Positions 56,358 through 64,000 of a DNA stretch of 64,000 nt are shown here, in pieces. Made by a program: the position numbers and the translations under genes. The number at the start of each line of letters is the position of its first letter. Positions within the stretch are counted from its first letter, which is position 1. Origin of the DNA: VXRN01 sp963664365 (GTDB lineage Bacteria; Chloroflexota; Dehalococcoidia; Lucifugimonadales; UBA1123); the NCBI GenBank assembly GCA_963664365.1, contig OY761144.1:1054001-1118000 (forward strand). The letters run 5' to 3'. The notes under the pieces were generated by a model. That model ran no database searches and was not told the origin of the DNA. It saw only the letters and a list, made by a program, of their open reading frames with translations.

Positions 56358-57058
56358 CACCTGCGAATGCTCACCCGGCGGAACGCTTCCGCGTATGGCA
56401 AGTCGGCGCGCTGGCCGATCCTGCGGGCGTTCGCGCGGACGAACTCGCCCACGTCCCTGTCTCCATCGGATGACACCTGGGAAGCGTGTTTCTTCAGCGA
56501 CTCTATCTTGAGGTCGATGGTGTCGGAGATGTCTATGAACGTGTCCGGCTCCTCGCTGCCCCAGAACAGCACATCCCCGACCTTGTGCGTCTCCAGACCT
56601 TCATCGGCGATGTGCTCGGGGTAGTGGAGGCGGTCGCGGGCGTAAGGATACACCGCATCCATGGTGACCGTGCCGCATATACGGTGGTCGCGGTGCAGGT
56701 AGAAGCTGCGCCTGTGGGGGTCTGTGGCGAGGATGACGTCCGGCCTGAACTTTCGGATGGCGTACACGATATGGCCCCTGAACTCGGCGTTGTCCTCGAG
56801 CGCGCCATCCGGGTACCTGAGATAGACGACCTCTTCGATTCCCAGCACTGAAGCGGCCTCCGCCTGCTCCCGTTCACGAATCTCGGCGAGCCGTTCCGAC
56901 GTCATGTCGGGGTCGCTCGTGCCCTTGTCCCCGTTGGTACACAGGACGTAGAAGACCTTGGTCCCTCCGGCTACCCATGCCGCGACGGCGCCGCCGCAGC
57001 CGATTTCGGCGTCATCCGCGTGTGGGGTCACTACCAGCACTCGTTCAGGTCTGTCCAT
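56357..57058 (-). CDS. PIG-L/LmbE-family deacetylase
   Basis: 233 residues. The metal-binding motif PHADDAE is at residues 12-18 and a second HRDHR motif about two-thirds along (YLHRDHRICGTVTMDAVYPYARD). The family removes acetyl groups from N-acetylglucosaminyl compounds such as MshB or BshB substrates. Together with the GT4 glycosyltransferase and double-GNAT protein further on, a mycothiol-like thiol pathway is possible but not demonstrated. First gene of the four-gene minus-strand run. Confidence 0.9.
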   Translation of the reverse strand: MDRPERVLVVTPHADDAEIGCGGAVAAWVAGGTKVFYVLCTNGDKGTSDPDMTSERLAEIREREQAEAASVLGIEEVVYLRYPDGALEDNAEFRGHIVYAIRKFRPDVILATDPHRRSFYLHRDHRICGTVTMDAVYPYARDRLHYPEHIADEGLETHKVGDVLFWGSEEPDTFIDISDTIDLKIESLKKHASQVSSDGDRDVGEFVRANARRIGQRADLPYAEAFRRVSIRR

Positions 57059-57374
57059 GATCTCTCGAAAAGCCTCTCTGCTGGGGTTTGAATAGCCGAC
57101 AGTTATGATAGTTGTTCAGGCCGACCGCCTACAAGGACGCAGGCGCTTGCGAGCCTGTATCAGTTTGGTAGGTATCCGAATTTAACGCAATGGCGCAAGG
57201 ACACAAAGGGGTATGGATTGTTCGATACTCAACTCTGGCGGTCGGGACGCCCGCGCTCCCAAGTGGGACCCACAAAGCTGAAACAGGCTCGGCGCTTGCC
57301 TGCATCTTGGTAACAGTATGACCCTCTGATACAATCCGACTGCCTCCGAGAGACTTGGGGCGCGAGTGGAGATC
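57059..57374. repeat. Repeat-bearing divergent intergenic region
   Basis: 315 bp between two divergent genes. Bases 57183-57213 repeat 18725-18755 exactly in inverted orientation, and about 57153-57172 is a looser copy of the GCCTACCAA-CTGA-ACAGC repeat. GGTCGGGACGCCCGCGCTCC lies at about 57240. No gene is visible. Confidence 0.7.
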
Positions 57375-58283
57375 ATGGCCCACGACATCGACATACGCGG
57401 GTTCCGTTGGGACGACCTTGAAGCAGTCACCCGTCTGTTCAACAGCGTCAACGACGCGGACGGCGAAGCCATGGAGTCCGACGTCGAACTGATGCGGCAG
57501 ATACTCTCCCAGCCCTCGGTATCGGCCGAAGACGATCTGCGGGTCGCCTGCGTCGGCAGCGACGTGGCGGGGTTCTATCTGCTCTACCGGGAGATTCCCA
57601 TAGACAGGGTCGTGGCCGTTGGCGGGGTCTCGGCAGAGTGCCGGGGACGCGGAATTGGGCGGCGTCTGCTGAGGACGGCAACGGAGCAGGTCGAGAGCAT
57701 TGGAGCGGGCGTGCTGCATATTCAGGCGTCGGCGGATGCTCAGGACGCTCGTCACCTGCTGGAGTCCGAGGGGTTCAAGAGGGTGAAGACCTACTGGGAG
57801 ATGCGCTGGGAGGTAGGGCCTCTTCCCGAATTGGCGCTGCCGCCCGGTTTCCACCTGAAGACCTTCAGGCTTGGCCGGGACGAGGCGATGCTTACGGAAT
57901 TGCAAAACGCCGCTTTCGGAGAGCATTGGGGCTTCTGTCCGAATACGGTCGAGGAGATAGCCGCCCGCGTCCGAATGAACGTCACCGATCCGGAAGGCAT
58001 CATCTTCGTCATGGACGGCAGCCGGCCAGCGGGGTACAACTGGACTCAGAAGAGCCCCGGCGGAATTGGAATTGTATCCATGACTGGCGTGCATCCGTCG
58101 TATCGCGGCAACGGCTTGGGGACGGCGGTCGTGGTGAGCGGGATGCGGTATCTGAAGGAGCAGGGCGTGAAGGCGGTCAAACTCGAGGTGGACTCTGAGA
58201 ACACTCCGGCGAGAGAGTTGTACTTGAAACTGGGATACCGCCAGGTCAGCCGCTCGGTCTGGTACGAGCGCAAGTTTCGATAG
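57375..58283 (+). CDS. Tandem GNAT acetyltransferase
   Basis: 302 residues from ATG 57375; GTG 57366 would add three. Two GNAT domains. The first has GGVSAECRGRGIGRRLLRTA and the second MTGVHPSYRGNGLGTAVVVSGMRYL with a final ELYLKLGYRQV. Both carry the R/Q-x-x-G-x-G/A acetyl-CoA loop (RGRGIG, RGNGLG). The layout matches mycothiol-synthase-like proteins (MshD), but such double GNATs are also found in other roles. It lies alone, divergent from the PIG-L gene. Confidence 0.8.
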   Translation: MAHDIDIRGFRWDDLEAVTRLFNSVNDADGEAMESDVELMRQILSQPSVSAEDDLRVACVGSDVAGFYLLYREIPIDRVVAVGGVSAECRGRGIGRRLLRTATEQVESIGAGVLHIQASADAQDARHLLESEGFKRVKTYWEMRWEVGPLPELALPPGFHLKTFRLGRDEAMLTELQNAAFGEHWGFCPNTVEEIAARVRMNVTDPEGIIFVMDGSRPAGYNWTQKSPGGIGIVSMTGVHPSYRGNGLGTAVVVSGMRYLKEQGVKAVKLEVDSENTPARELYLKLGYRQVSRSVWYERKFR

Positions 58284-58313
58284 CGACCAATCTGTCAGAG
58301 GCGGGCCGGAACG

Positions 58314-59087
58314 TCAGGTTGACTCACCGCTTTCGCCCCTGCTGGACTGCGGGACGCTCCGCTCCGCTCCCGAAACGACCGCGGCCTCGACGATTCTCAT
58401 GTCCTCAGGCAGTACGATTCCGCCGGAGAAGATGATCTTCATAGCATCCTCGACCGTGATGTCCGTGTCCGTCACTTCTTCTTCGGGGACGACCGCCAAC
58501 ATGCCGGAGGTGGGATTTGGGACCGTCGCGATATAGACCACCAACATTCTACGCGGGTCGCCCGGCAGACGACATTGCCCGGTCACGAGTCCCATCGCCC
58601 GAATGCCCGGCCTCGGCCACTCGATGAACACGACCCGGCTGGAAATCGGCTGCATGGGGGCGGACAGAGTCTCGGTTGCCTGGTGCGCGACGCTGTATAT
58701 GGTCTTGACCACCGGTATCCGGCTCAGGATGGCGTTCTGCACCGCCGACACCCTCTTTTGCCAGCGCGGGCCGGTTGCCAGCGCGCCGAGCAGGTAGAAG
58801 AACGCGAGGGTCAGAAGCAGCACGACGGCCCACGTGATCAAGACGGACCCGGGGACGTTCTGAATGAAGGTGCGGTCTGTCAGGAGCGTCACTAGCGGGT
58901 TGAACAACGCCTCGACCGCCGCGACCAAGTAGCGAACGATCAGCAGCGTGATGAATAGAGGGATCAGCACCAGCAGTCCGCGACCCACGCGGCGCAGCAG
59001 ATGACTCTGAATCCGCTGGGACGCCGGCGGACGCTCGACCTTCAGGTCGTCTGGTTCCAGCCTGTTCTGCTGAACACCGTTCCTCAT
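58314..59087 (-). CDS. DUF502 membrane protein
   Basis: 257 residues. Two transmembrane segments: GRGLLVLIPLFITLLIVRYLV and VLITWAVVLLLTLAFFYLLGALA. DUF502 hallmarks: SRIPVVKTIYSVAHQATE, then VFIEWPRPGIRAMGLVTGQ and NPTSGMLAVVPEEEV, and SGGIVLPEDM. Function in the family is not well established; often near membrane stress genes. The C-terminus is serine-rich. Convergent with the double GNAT gene. Confidence 0.85.
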   Translation of the reverse strand: MRNGVQQNRLEPDDLKVERPPASQRIQSHLLRRVGRGLLVLIPLFITLLIVRYLVAAVEALFNPLVTLLTDRTFIQNVPGSVLITWAVVLLLTLAFFYLLGALATGPRWQKRVSAVQNAILSRIPVVKTIYSVAHQATETLSAPMQPISSRVVFIEWPRPGIRAMGLVTGQCRLPGDPRRMLVVYIATVPNPTSGMLAVVPEEEVTDTDITVEDAMKIIFSGGIVLPEDMRIVEAAVVSGAERSVPQSSRGESGEST

Positions 59088-59170
59088 CGGATGTCCTCGA
59101 TGAACTCTTGGGTCTGGGGGCGCTTATCTCAATCATACTGCAAGTTTCGCCTAATGGCGAGTGCGGTTCC

Positions 59171-59719
59171 TCACCCGCCGCCTGTGGCCATCTCCAGAAG
59201 CCTCAGTGCCGTCCGCCAGTTTCGTATCGTACTCGTTGTCGAAAGTCTGGAGTCGAAATAGCTGTTAGTGAGCTTGGTGCGCGCAAGCCCATTCGGACAG
59301 TGGAGATAGACTTCACGACCCAGCGCCGCAAACTCGTCGGGTGGGGAGCGATTTGGGTCAAGCGATTCAACATGCTCTTCGTCGGGTAGCTCCGCTAGGA
59401 ATACGACGTGCAGTTTGTCCGCTTCCGCGCCGGCTTCCACGAATGGGTTGGACTGTACGATCTCTTGGAACTCCCGCGCCGTGCGGGTTACTACGGGAAC
59501 CCGATAGCCGAAGCGGCTCAAGATTGACGTACTGATGAGAGATGGGATGTCTTCTCCGAGCGTCGGTTCCACTCGAAATAGAACGTTCCCGCTCTGAATG
59601 TAGGTCCGAACGTCTTCGCAACCTACGTCAACGAACATTGCGGCGAGTTCCTTCATCGGCAATCGGTTCTTGCCGCCGACGTTGATCCCGCGAAGCAACG
59701 CTATATTGACATCCATCAC
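59171..59719 (-). CDS. DUF1697 protein
   Basis: 182 residues; GTG 59719 or ATG 59716 start. The family start DVNIALLRGINVGGKNRLPMKELAAMFVDVGCEDVRTYIQSGNVLF is unmistakable, and the end is TKLTNSYFDSRLSTTSTIRNWRTALRLLEM. Cytosolic, function unknown. It follows the glycosyltransferase gene by 21 bp on the same strand. Confidence 0.9.
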   Translation of the reverse strand: MMDVNIALLRGINVGGKNRLPMKELAAMFVDVGCEDVRTYIQSGNVLFRVEPTLGEDIPSLISTSILSRFGYRVPVVTRTAREFQEIVQSNPFVEAGAEADKLHVVFLAELPDEEHVESLDPNRSPPDEFAALGREVYLHCPNGLARTKLTNSYFDSRLSTTSTIRNWRTALRLLEMATGGG

Positions 59720-59740
59720 TCTGCTCCCGCTGCCAGCCCG

Positions 59741-60970
59741 TCAGTCCCCCGCCGGGGCTCCGGACGGCGAGAACTCTGAGATGAGCGTTTGGTAGTAGTC
59801 CTGCATCCGGTCAACCACGCGCGCCCAGCCCATGCCGAGCGCCTTGACGCGGGCCGCGCGGCCCATCGTGTCCCTGAGTTGGATGTTGGCAAGAAGCCCG
59901 TCGATTCGCTGGGCGAACGACTCCGGGCATCGGCGCGGCACGAGGTAACCGGTCTCGCCGCTCTTTACGAAGGTCTTCAGTCCGCCGACCCTGGACACCA
60001 CCACCGGCGTGCCGCAGGCCATCGCTTCCAGGGCGGCGAGTCCGAAGCTCTCGGTATGGGATGGAAGGACGAACACGTTGGCCGCGCTGTAGTACGTCGG
60101 GAGCTTAGACTGCGGTATCGAGCCGCTGAAAGTCACCGAGTCCCGAATCCCGAGTTCGCCGGCGAGCGCCTTCAGCCTTTCCGTCTCCGAATCGCTGCCG
60201 GGGCTGCCCCCGACGACGAGCACGCGCAGGTCGCCCCCACATTCCAGCAGTTGGGCCGCCCGCAGCATGATGTCTATTCCCTTGAGAGGTTCGATGCGTC
60301 CGACGTACAGCAGGACGTTGGACTCGGCTATCCCCAGTTCGCGGCGCGCCTCTGCCTTGTCCAGCGGCGAGAACATGTCCAGGTTGACGCCTGCCGGAAT
60401 GACCTCGACCTTGCCGGAGGAGGCGTCGTACATCCTCACAATGTCCTGTTTCTCCTCCTCGGTTGAGACGACGATGCCGTCCGAGTCGCACATCACCTCG
60501 GTCTCGACGTCGTGCCGGATCTGAGGCTCGCGTTCTCCGGCCCTGGCCCTGAGCTTGGTCTTGGCCAGCGTGTGAAACGTGGTCGTGTGGGGAACGTCCC
60601 ACTTGCGGCTCAGGGACATTCCCGCTCTGCCGGAAAGCCAGTAGTGGCTGTGGATCAGCTCGTACCTGGTCCGCTCCTCTCGCTGGAAGTCGTGTAGCTG
60701 CTTTAGGAACGTCGGGACGTAGTTGAGCAGATCGTACTTGTCGGCGTCGTATGGGCCGGCTTCGAGGTGGACAACCCTCGCCCCGTCTTCGAGCTCCACT
60801 ATCTTGGGGTCGTTCGGGTCGTGATGCTTGGTGAACACGTCCACGCGGTGGCCTCTGCGGGCGAACTCGCGGGCAAGCTGCAAGACATACACGTTCATCC
60901 CGCCGGTGTCCTTCTCGCCCAGGCGGGCCACGGGGCACCCGTGCAGACTCAACATGGCCAGATTAGACAT
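59741..60970 (-). CDS. GT4-family glycosyltransferase (MshA/sucrose-phosphate-synthase-like)
   Basis: 409 residues from ATG 60970, with GGAG upstream. GT-B fold retaining enzyme. N-terminal MLSLHGCPVARLGEKDTGGMNVYVLQLAREFARRGHRVDVFT, typical of MshA and sucrose-phosphate synthase. LIHSHYWLSG and TTTFHTLAKTK follow. The donor-binding EX7E motif is in PSHTESFGLAALEAMACGTPVVVSRVGG. The likely donor is a UDP-sugar. Together with PIG-L and double GNAT genes, a low-molecular-weight thiol pathway such as mycothiol is a possibility, but no MshC is present in the window. Confidence 0.9.
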   Translation of the reverse strand: MSNLAMLSLHGCPVARLGEKDTGGMNVYVLQLAREFARRGHRVDVFTKHHDPNDPKIVELEDGARVVHLEAGPYDADKYDLLNYVPTFLKQLHDFQREERTRYELIHSHYWLSGRAGMSLSRKWDVPHTTTFHTLAKTKLRARAGEREPQIRHDVETEVMCDSDGIVVSTEEEKQDIVRMYDASSGKVEVIPAGVNLDMFSPLDKAEARRELGIAESNVLLYVGRIEPLKGIDIMLRAAQLLECGGDLRVLVVGGSPGSDSETERLKALAGELGIRDSVTFSGSIPQSKLPTYYSAANVFVLPSHTESFGLAALEAMACGTPVVVSRVGGLKTFVKSGETGYLVPRRCPESFAQRIDGLLANIQLRDTMGRAARVKALGMGWARVVDRMQDYYQTLISEFSPSGAPAGD

Positions 60971-61053
60971 ACACATCTCCGATTGTCGTCTCGCGCCCGT
61001 TTCAGGCCAGACGCTTGGGCTTCACCTGAATGGGCTATAAAAGCGCTTGGCGG

Positions 61054-62031
61054 CTAGCGTCGGATGCCGAGACGGTACACCGCCTGGTCCCGTGCGCCCA
61101 GGTTATACTTGTAGCGTTCGTTGCCCTTGAGAAAGTTGAAGACCTTTCGGCCCTCTTCAATGGCCGTTTTCAGGCTGAGCGCCTTGTTCAGCAGGCCGAC
61201 GCTGAGCCTGGAGTAACTAGGGTCGTAGCCGCTATTATACAGAAGAAACGCGCCGCCGTAATCGAAGCAGATGCAGGCGGCGACTTCGGTCCCGCCCACT
61301 TCCAGAAAGTACAGCCTGAAGTGGCCGCGGCTCGCGGACTCGCGGGCGACGTCTATGAAGAACCGCTCTCTTTCGGGCGTCAGGAACTCCTCCTTGTCCG
61401 GTCTGCTCGCTCGAAGCAGAGCGAAGAATCTCCGCATGGAGGCGCCCGGGTCGTCTTCATCGTAGGCTGAGAACTGGCGGTGGAGTCCCTCCCTGTCCAA
61501 CCTTCGCATCTTGCGGCGCAGTTCGTGCCTGTCCTTCTTTCGGAGATCCGAGAGAAACCCCTCCCAGGTATCCGGCAGAGTCGCGAACGGGGTCGTCGCC
61601 TCCTCCTCGATCTCGACCGTCCATCCCCGCTCATCGGCCAGTTTAGGCAGGTGTTCAAGCGTCGGCGAACCGTGCGGCACAGAGTCCAGATCGAGAGTCT
61701 CCCACTCCATTTGGCCTAGGTGTCCGAACAGGGCAGAGTAGAATCCGGAGGCGTGTTGGCGCGGGACGATGAAGTCGAAGTAGTCTGACAGGTCCTTGTC
61801 GCCGAGGAACATGAGCGCGCCGCGCCGCATCATGAGCGGCGCGATGCCTAGCAGGCCAGAATCGTCGCTGACCGACAGGATATGTGGGCAGCAGCCGTCT
61901 CCGAAATTGTCCCACCAGGTCTTTTGCCACCAGGGAGTCACGAAGATAGTGTCGGTGGCGCTGGTTGGTAGAATCTCCTCCCAGCGTCTCCAGATGGACT
62001 CGAAGCTTTCCGTCTGAACCGAGATCGTCAT
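61054..62031 (-). CDS. GNAT-fold (Acetyltransf_6/CelD-like) transferase
   Basis: 325 residues. Two sub-domains: a degenerate N-terminal one and a C-terminal one with DLRKKDRHELRRKMRRLDREG, then HFRLYFLEVGGTEVAACICFDYGGAFLLYNSGYDPSYSRLSVGLLNKALSLKTAIEEGRKVFNFLKGNERYKYNLG. This ending (Y-x-S-G-Y-D then F-x-x-G-x-x-x-Y-K) is typical of the BioF2-like/peptidoglycan-bridge or cellulose-biosynthesis CelD group. The acyl acceptor is unknown. It lies 12 bp downstream of threonine synthase. Confidence 0.8.
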   Translation of the reverse strand: MTISVQTESFESIWRRWEEILPTSATDTIFVTPWWQKTWWDNFGDGCCPHILSVSDDSGLLGIAPLMMRRGALMFLGDKDLSDYFDFIVPRQHASGFYSALFGHLGQMEWETLDLDSVPHGSPTLEHLPKLADERGWTVEIEEEATTPFATLPDTWEGFLSDLRKKDRHELRRKMRRLDREGLHRQFSAYDEDDPGASMRRFFALLRASRPDKEEFLTPERERFFIDVARESASRGHFRLYFLEVGGTEVAACICFDYGGAFLLYNSGYDPSYSRLSVGLLNKALSLKTAIEEGRKVFNFLKGNERYKYNLGARDQAVYRLGIRR

Positions 62032-62043
62032 AGGACAGCGGCC

Positions 62044-63102
62044 TTAGAGTCCCTTGACCAGCGCCTGCTCGACCGACTCCACGTCCGGGGGGTACTCCTC
62101 CATCCATTCGGGTTCGATCTCGTTGGCGAGGTCGGGATCCTTGAGGCCGGAACCGGTGATGATGCAGACGACTCGGCAGCCGCGCAGGTCGAGTCCGGCG
62201 CGCGAATGTTTGATGAGTCCGGCGACGCCTGCGGCGGACGCGGGTTCGCAGAAGACCCCCTCCCGCCTGGCGAGCAGCTTGTAAGCGCTGAGAATGTCAT
62301 CGTCCGAGACCATGTCGATCGTCCCGCCGGACTCGTCCCGGGCGGCTATGGCCCCGCTCCAGTTGGCCGGATTGCCGATTCTGATCGCGGACGCGATGGT
62401 CTCCGGCTCGGGTACGACGTCGCCCCTGACTATGGGCGCGGCGCCCTGCGCTTGGAAGCCCATCATCCTGGGACGGATCGAAGACCATCCATTGGCGACG
62501 GCCTCTTGGAATCCCAGCCAGTAGGATGTGATGTTTCCCGCGTTGCCGACGGGGATGAATACGAGGTCCGGCGCCTCGCCGAGGTCTTCGACGACCTCGA
62601 ACGCGGCGGTCTTCTGGCCCTGGATGCGGTTTGGGTTGACCGAGTTGACCAAGGTGGTGGGGTTTCTCTTGGAGAGGTCGCGGACGACTTCGAGGGCGTG
62701 GTCGAAACTGCCATTGATGACCATGATCCGCGCTCCGTAGGCTATCGCCTGCGCCAGCTTGGCCCTGGCGACGCTGCCCTTTGGCACAATGACGGTTGCG
62801 GGAATGCCGATATAGGCGCCGTATGCGGCGGCGGACGCGCTGGTGTTGCCCGTCGAAGCGCAGGATATGCTCTTGGCTCCCGATTCGACGGCTTTGGCGA
62901 CAGCCATGACCATGCCGCGGTCTTTGAAAGACCCGGTAGGATTGCAGCCTTCCAGCTTGAAGTAGAGGTCGTCGCACCCCACCATTGAGCCGATGGCGCG
63001 GGACTTCACCAGGGGAGTGCCGCCTTCTCCCAGGGAGAAGATGGGCGTGTCGCCGGTGATGGGGAGGTAGTCTTTGTACTTGTGGAGTACGCCTTGAGTC
63101 AT
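62044..63102 (-). CDS. thrC: Threonine synthase
   Basis: 352 residues. Fold-type II PLP enzyme converting O-phosphohomoserine to threonine. The PLP lysine is Lys60 in GCNPTGSFKDRGM. STGNTSASAAAYGAY and GNAGNITSYWLGF bind PLP phosphate and ring. The length is that of the short class (about 350 residues), without an N-terminal regulatory extension. It stands next to tRNA-Ser and is followed at once by the GNAT-fold transferase. No hom or thrB in the window. Confidence 0.94.
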   Translation of the reverse strand: MTQGVLHKYKDYLPITGDTPIFSLGEGGTPLVKSRAIGSMVGCDDLYFKLEGCNPTGSFKDRGMVMAVAKAVESGAKSISCASTGNTSASAAAYGAYIGIPATVIVPKGSVARAKLAQAIAYGARIMVINGSFDHALEVVRDLSKRNPTTLVNSVNPNRIQGQKTAAFEVVEDLGEAPDLVFIPVGNAGNITSYWLGFQEAVANGWSSIRPRMMGFQAQGAAPIVRGDVVPEPETIASAIRIGNPANWSGAIAARDESGGTIDMVSDDDILSAYKLLARREGVFCEPASAAGVAGLIKHSRAGLDLRGCRVVCIITGSGLKDPDLANEIEPEWMEEYPPDVESVEQALVKGL

Positions 63103-63184
63103 TGCCTGTCTGGGAGCGATGTAAGTAACTGCGCGCCCGTCGAATCCGGCGGCGGCAAGATGTCCGCGCCCTCCTTGAAATCGG

Positions 63185-63276
63185 TGGCGGACAGGGTGGG
63201 ATTCGAACCCACGAGAGCCCTATAAGACCCTACGCCCTTAGCAGGGGCGCGCCTTCAGCCGCTCGGCCACCTGTCC
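63185..63276 (-). tRNA. tRNA-Ser (GCU)
   Basis: Cloverleaf on the minus strand. Acceptor GGACAGG pairs with CCTGTCC, discriminator G, and CCA is encoded at 63187-63185. Anticodon GCT at 63242-63240 in CTGCTAAG. There is a long variable arm typical of serine tRNAs, and the T-arm reads GTGGGTTCGAATCCCAC. Confidence 0.95.
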
Positions 63277-63349
63277 GCGAAGCGTTTGGATTGTCTGAAT
63301 CGAGTTTGGGCTGAGGATACTCTACCTTACCTGTACGCTGGGTGACAAG

Positions 63350-63412
63350 TGAGGGGTAGTGAGTAGTGAGTAGTGGATAGTGGATAGTTTTGAGTGTTTA
63401 CTGGCTGGTGGT
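63350..63412. repeat. TAGTGAGTAGTGGATAG low-complexity repeat
   Basis: Tandem phrases GTAGTGAG and GTGGATA are repeated, followed by GTTTTGAGTG. The same vocabulary (AGTGGATAGTGGGTAGTTTTTAGTGG) appears at about 39860-39886 and in reverse complement at 16420-16455 and inside the terminase-small gene near 16835-16858. A dispersed intergenic family. Confidence 0.6.
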
Positions 63413-63480
63413 TGCCGATGAATCTATCTGGGCATACAATCAGAGAAAGGTTCGGACAGGACTTTCAGGAGGAGGCGAGT

Positions 63481-64000
63481 ATGGCGGACATTACGATTCA
63501 CGCGAGAAACATCGACCTCAACCCGAGGGCGGAGGACTATATTCACAGGAAGTTCAGGTCTATCCAGAGGCGTGTCCAGAATATCACCGACGCCAAGATT
63601 GAAGTGCATAGGACCAATGCGCGATCCAGCAGCGACCGGATTCAGGCGCAGATGACGCTGCGCGTGGCGGGTTACACTCTGCGCGGCCAGGACAGCGGGG
63701 CCAACCTGTTCGCCGCGGTGGACTCGGTCTCGGACGCCGTGGACCGCCAGGTGCGGCGGTTCAAGGGGAAGGTCTATCACTCGGCGCAGGCCAAGAAGGC
63801 GGGCAGAGGAATGAGGGACATACCGGCGGACGCGCTGATCGATCTGCCGGATATGGACGAGGAGGACGCGAGGGAGGAGATTGGCGAGGTGGTCCGCACG
63901 AAGCGATTCGAAATGACGCCGATGTCCGTCGAGGACGCCATACTTCAGATGGAGATGCTGGGGCACAGCTTCTTCCTGTTCTTCAACATGGATACGAACG
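63481..64000 (+). CDS. hpf: Ribosome hibernation-promoting factor, long form (3' end outside window)
   Basis: Frame open from ATG 63481 to the window edge, about 173 codons, so the stop is beyond the window. GGAGGAGG lies just upstream. The N-terminal S30AE domain reads DITIHARNIDLNPRAEDYIHRKFRSIQRRVQNITDAKIEVHRTN...RIQAQMTLRVAGYTLRGQDSGANLFAAVDSVSDAVDRQVRRFKGK. After a linker the C-terminal dimerisation domain is recognised by VVRTKRFEMTPMSVEDAILQMEMLGHSFFLFFNMDT. The long form makes 100S ribosome dimers in stationary phase. Confidence 0.95.
   Translation, partial: MADITIHARNIDLNPRAEDYIHRKFRSIQRRVQNITDAKIEVHRTNARSSSDRIQAQMTLRVAGYTLRGQDSGANLFAAVDSVSDAVDRQVRRFKGKVYHSAQAKKAGRGMRDIPADALIDLPDMDEEDAREEIGEVVRTKRFEMTPMSVEDAILQMEMLGHSFFLFFNMDTN

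Overview
The window is GC-rich bacterial chromosome of a type I would place in the Chloroflexota, most likely the Dehalococcoidia/SAR202 lineage. This is inference: the best pointers are the solute-binding lipoprotein with a repeated VEVPGETVVVEKEV linker, the DUF1800/DUF1501 pair, the two-domain terminase-small-like proteins, and the many short dispersed intergenic repeats. There is no rRNA; the only tRNA is tRNA-Ser(GCU).

Layout. 1-6.9 kb: nitrogen assimilation (3' part of glnA, gltB, gltD). 6.9-11.4 kb: an accessory island with a Panacea-antitoxin/PemK-like pair, an intact and a broken vapBC, a PD-(D/E)XK nuclease and a DUF4143 ATPase with two decayed copies of its 3' end. 11.5-16 kb: a 2-hydroxyacid dehydrogenase and a convergent E1-alpha/E1-beta/E2 2-oxoacid dehydrogenase operon. 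16-18.7 kb: an isolated terminase small-like/large pair with no other phage gene. 18.9-22.7 kb: DUF1800, NHL and DUF1501 proteins. 22.7-27.1 kb: kinase-like P-loop protein, nuclease-fold protein, retropepsin-like pair, phosphotriesterase-family hydrolase, class IV aminotransferase. 27.1-28.1 kb: gene-poor, with a MITE-like element flanked by an 8-bp target duplication. 28.1-32.4 kb: peptide-type ABC transporter lacking ATPase genes. 32.8-38.4 kb: RND pump, RNase III, a membrane protein, a cysteine-dioxygenase-like cupin. 38.4-39.8 kb: repeats and a second terminase-small-like gene. 40.0-44.7 kb: a type III restriction-modification operon with hicBA between mod and res. 44.8-49.5 kb: small genes, a TPP enzyme, an MBL hydrolase, an orphan HicB and higBA. 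49.5-54.2 kb: a second E1/E2 operon interrupted by a translationally coupled accessory cassette. 54.3-57.1 kb: VOC, SDR, CpsB-like phosphatase and PIG-L deacetylase. 57.4-64 kb: a double GNAT protein, DUF502, DUF1697, a GT4 glycosyltransferase, a GNAT-fold transferase, threonine synthase, tRNA-Ser and the start of a long HPF.

How it fits together. Housekeeping nitrogen, carbon and amino-acid genes are punctuated by small accessory insertions: about seven toxin-antitoxin-like modules, one restriction-modification locus and one orphan phage packaging pair. Several insertions sit inside operons (hicBA within mod-res; a five-cistron cassette within the second E1 operon), so they are probably co-transcribed with their hosts. 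No assignment was checked against a database; all rest on motifs read in the sequence.
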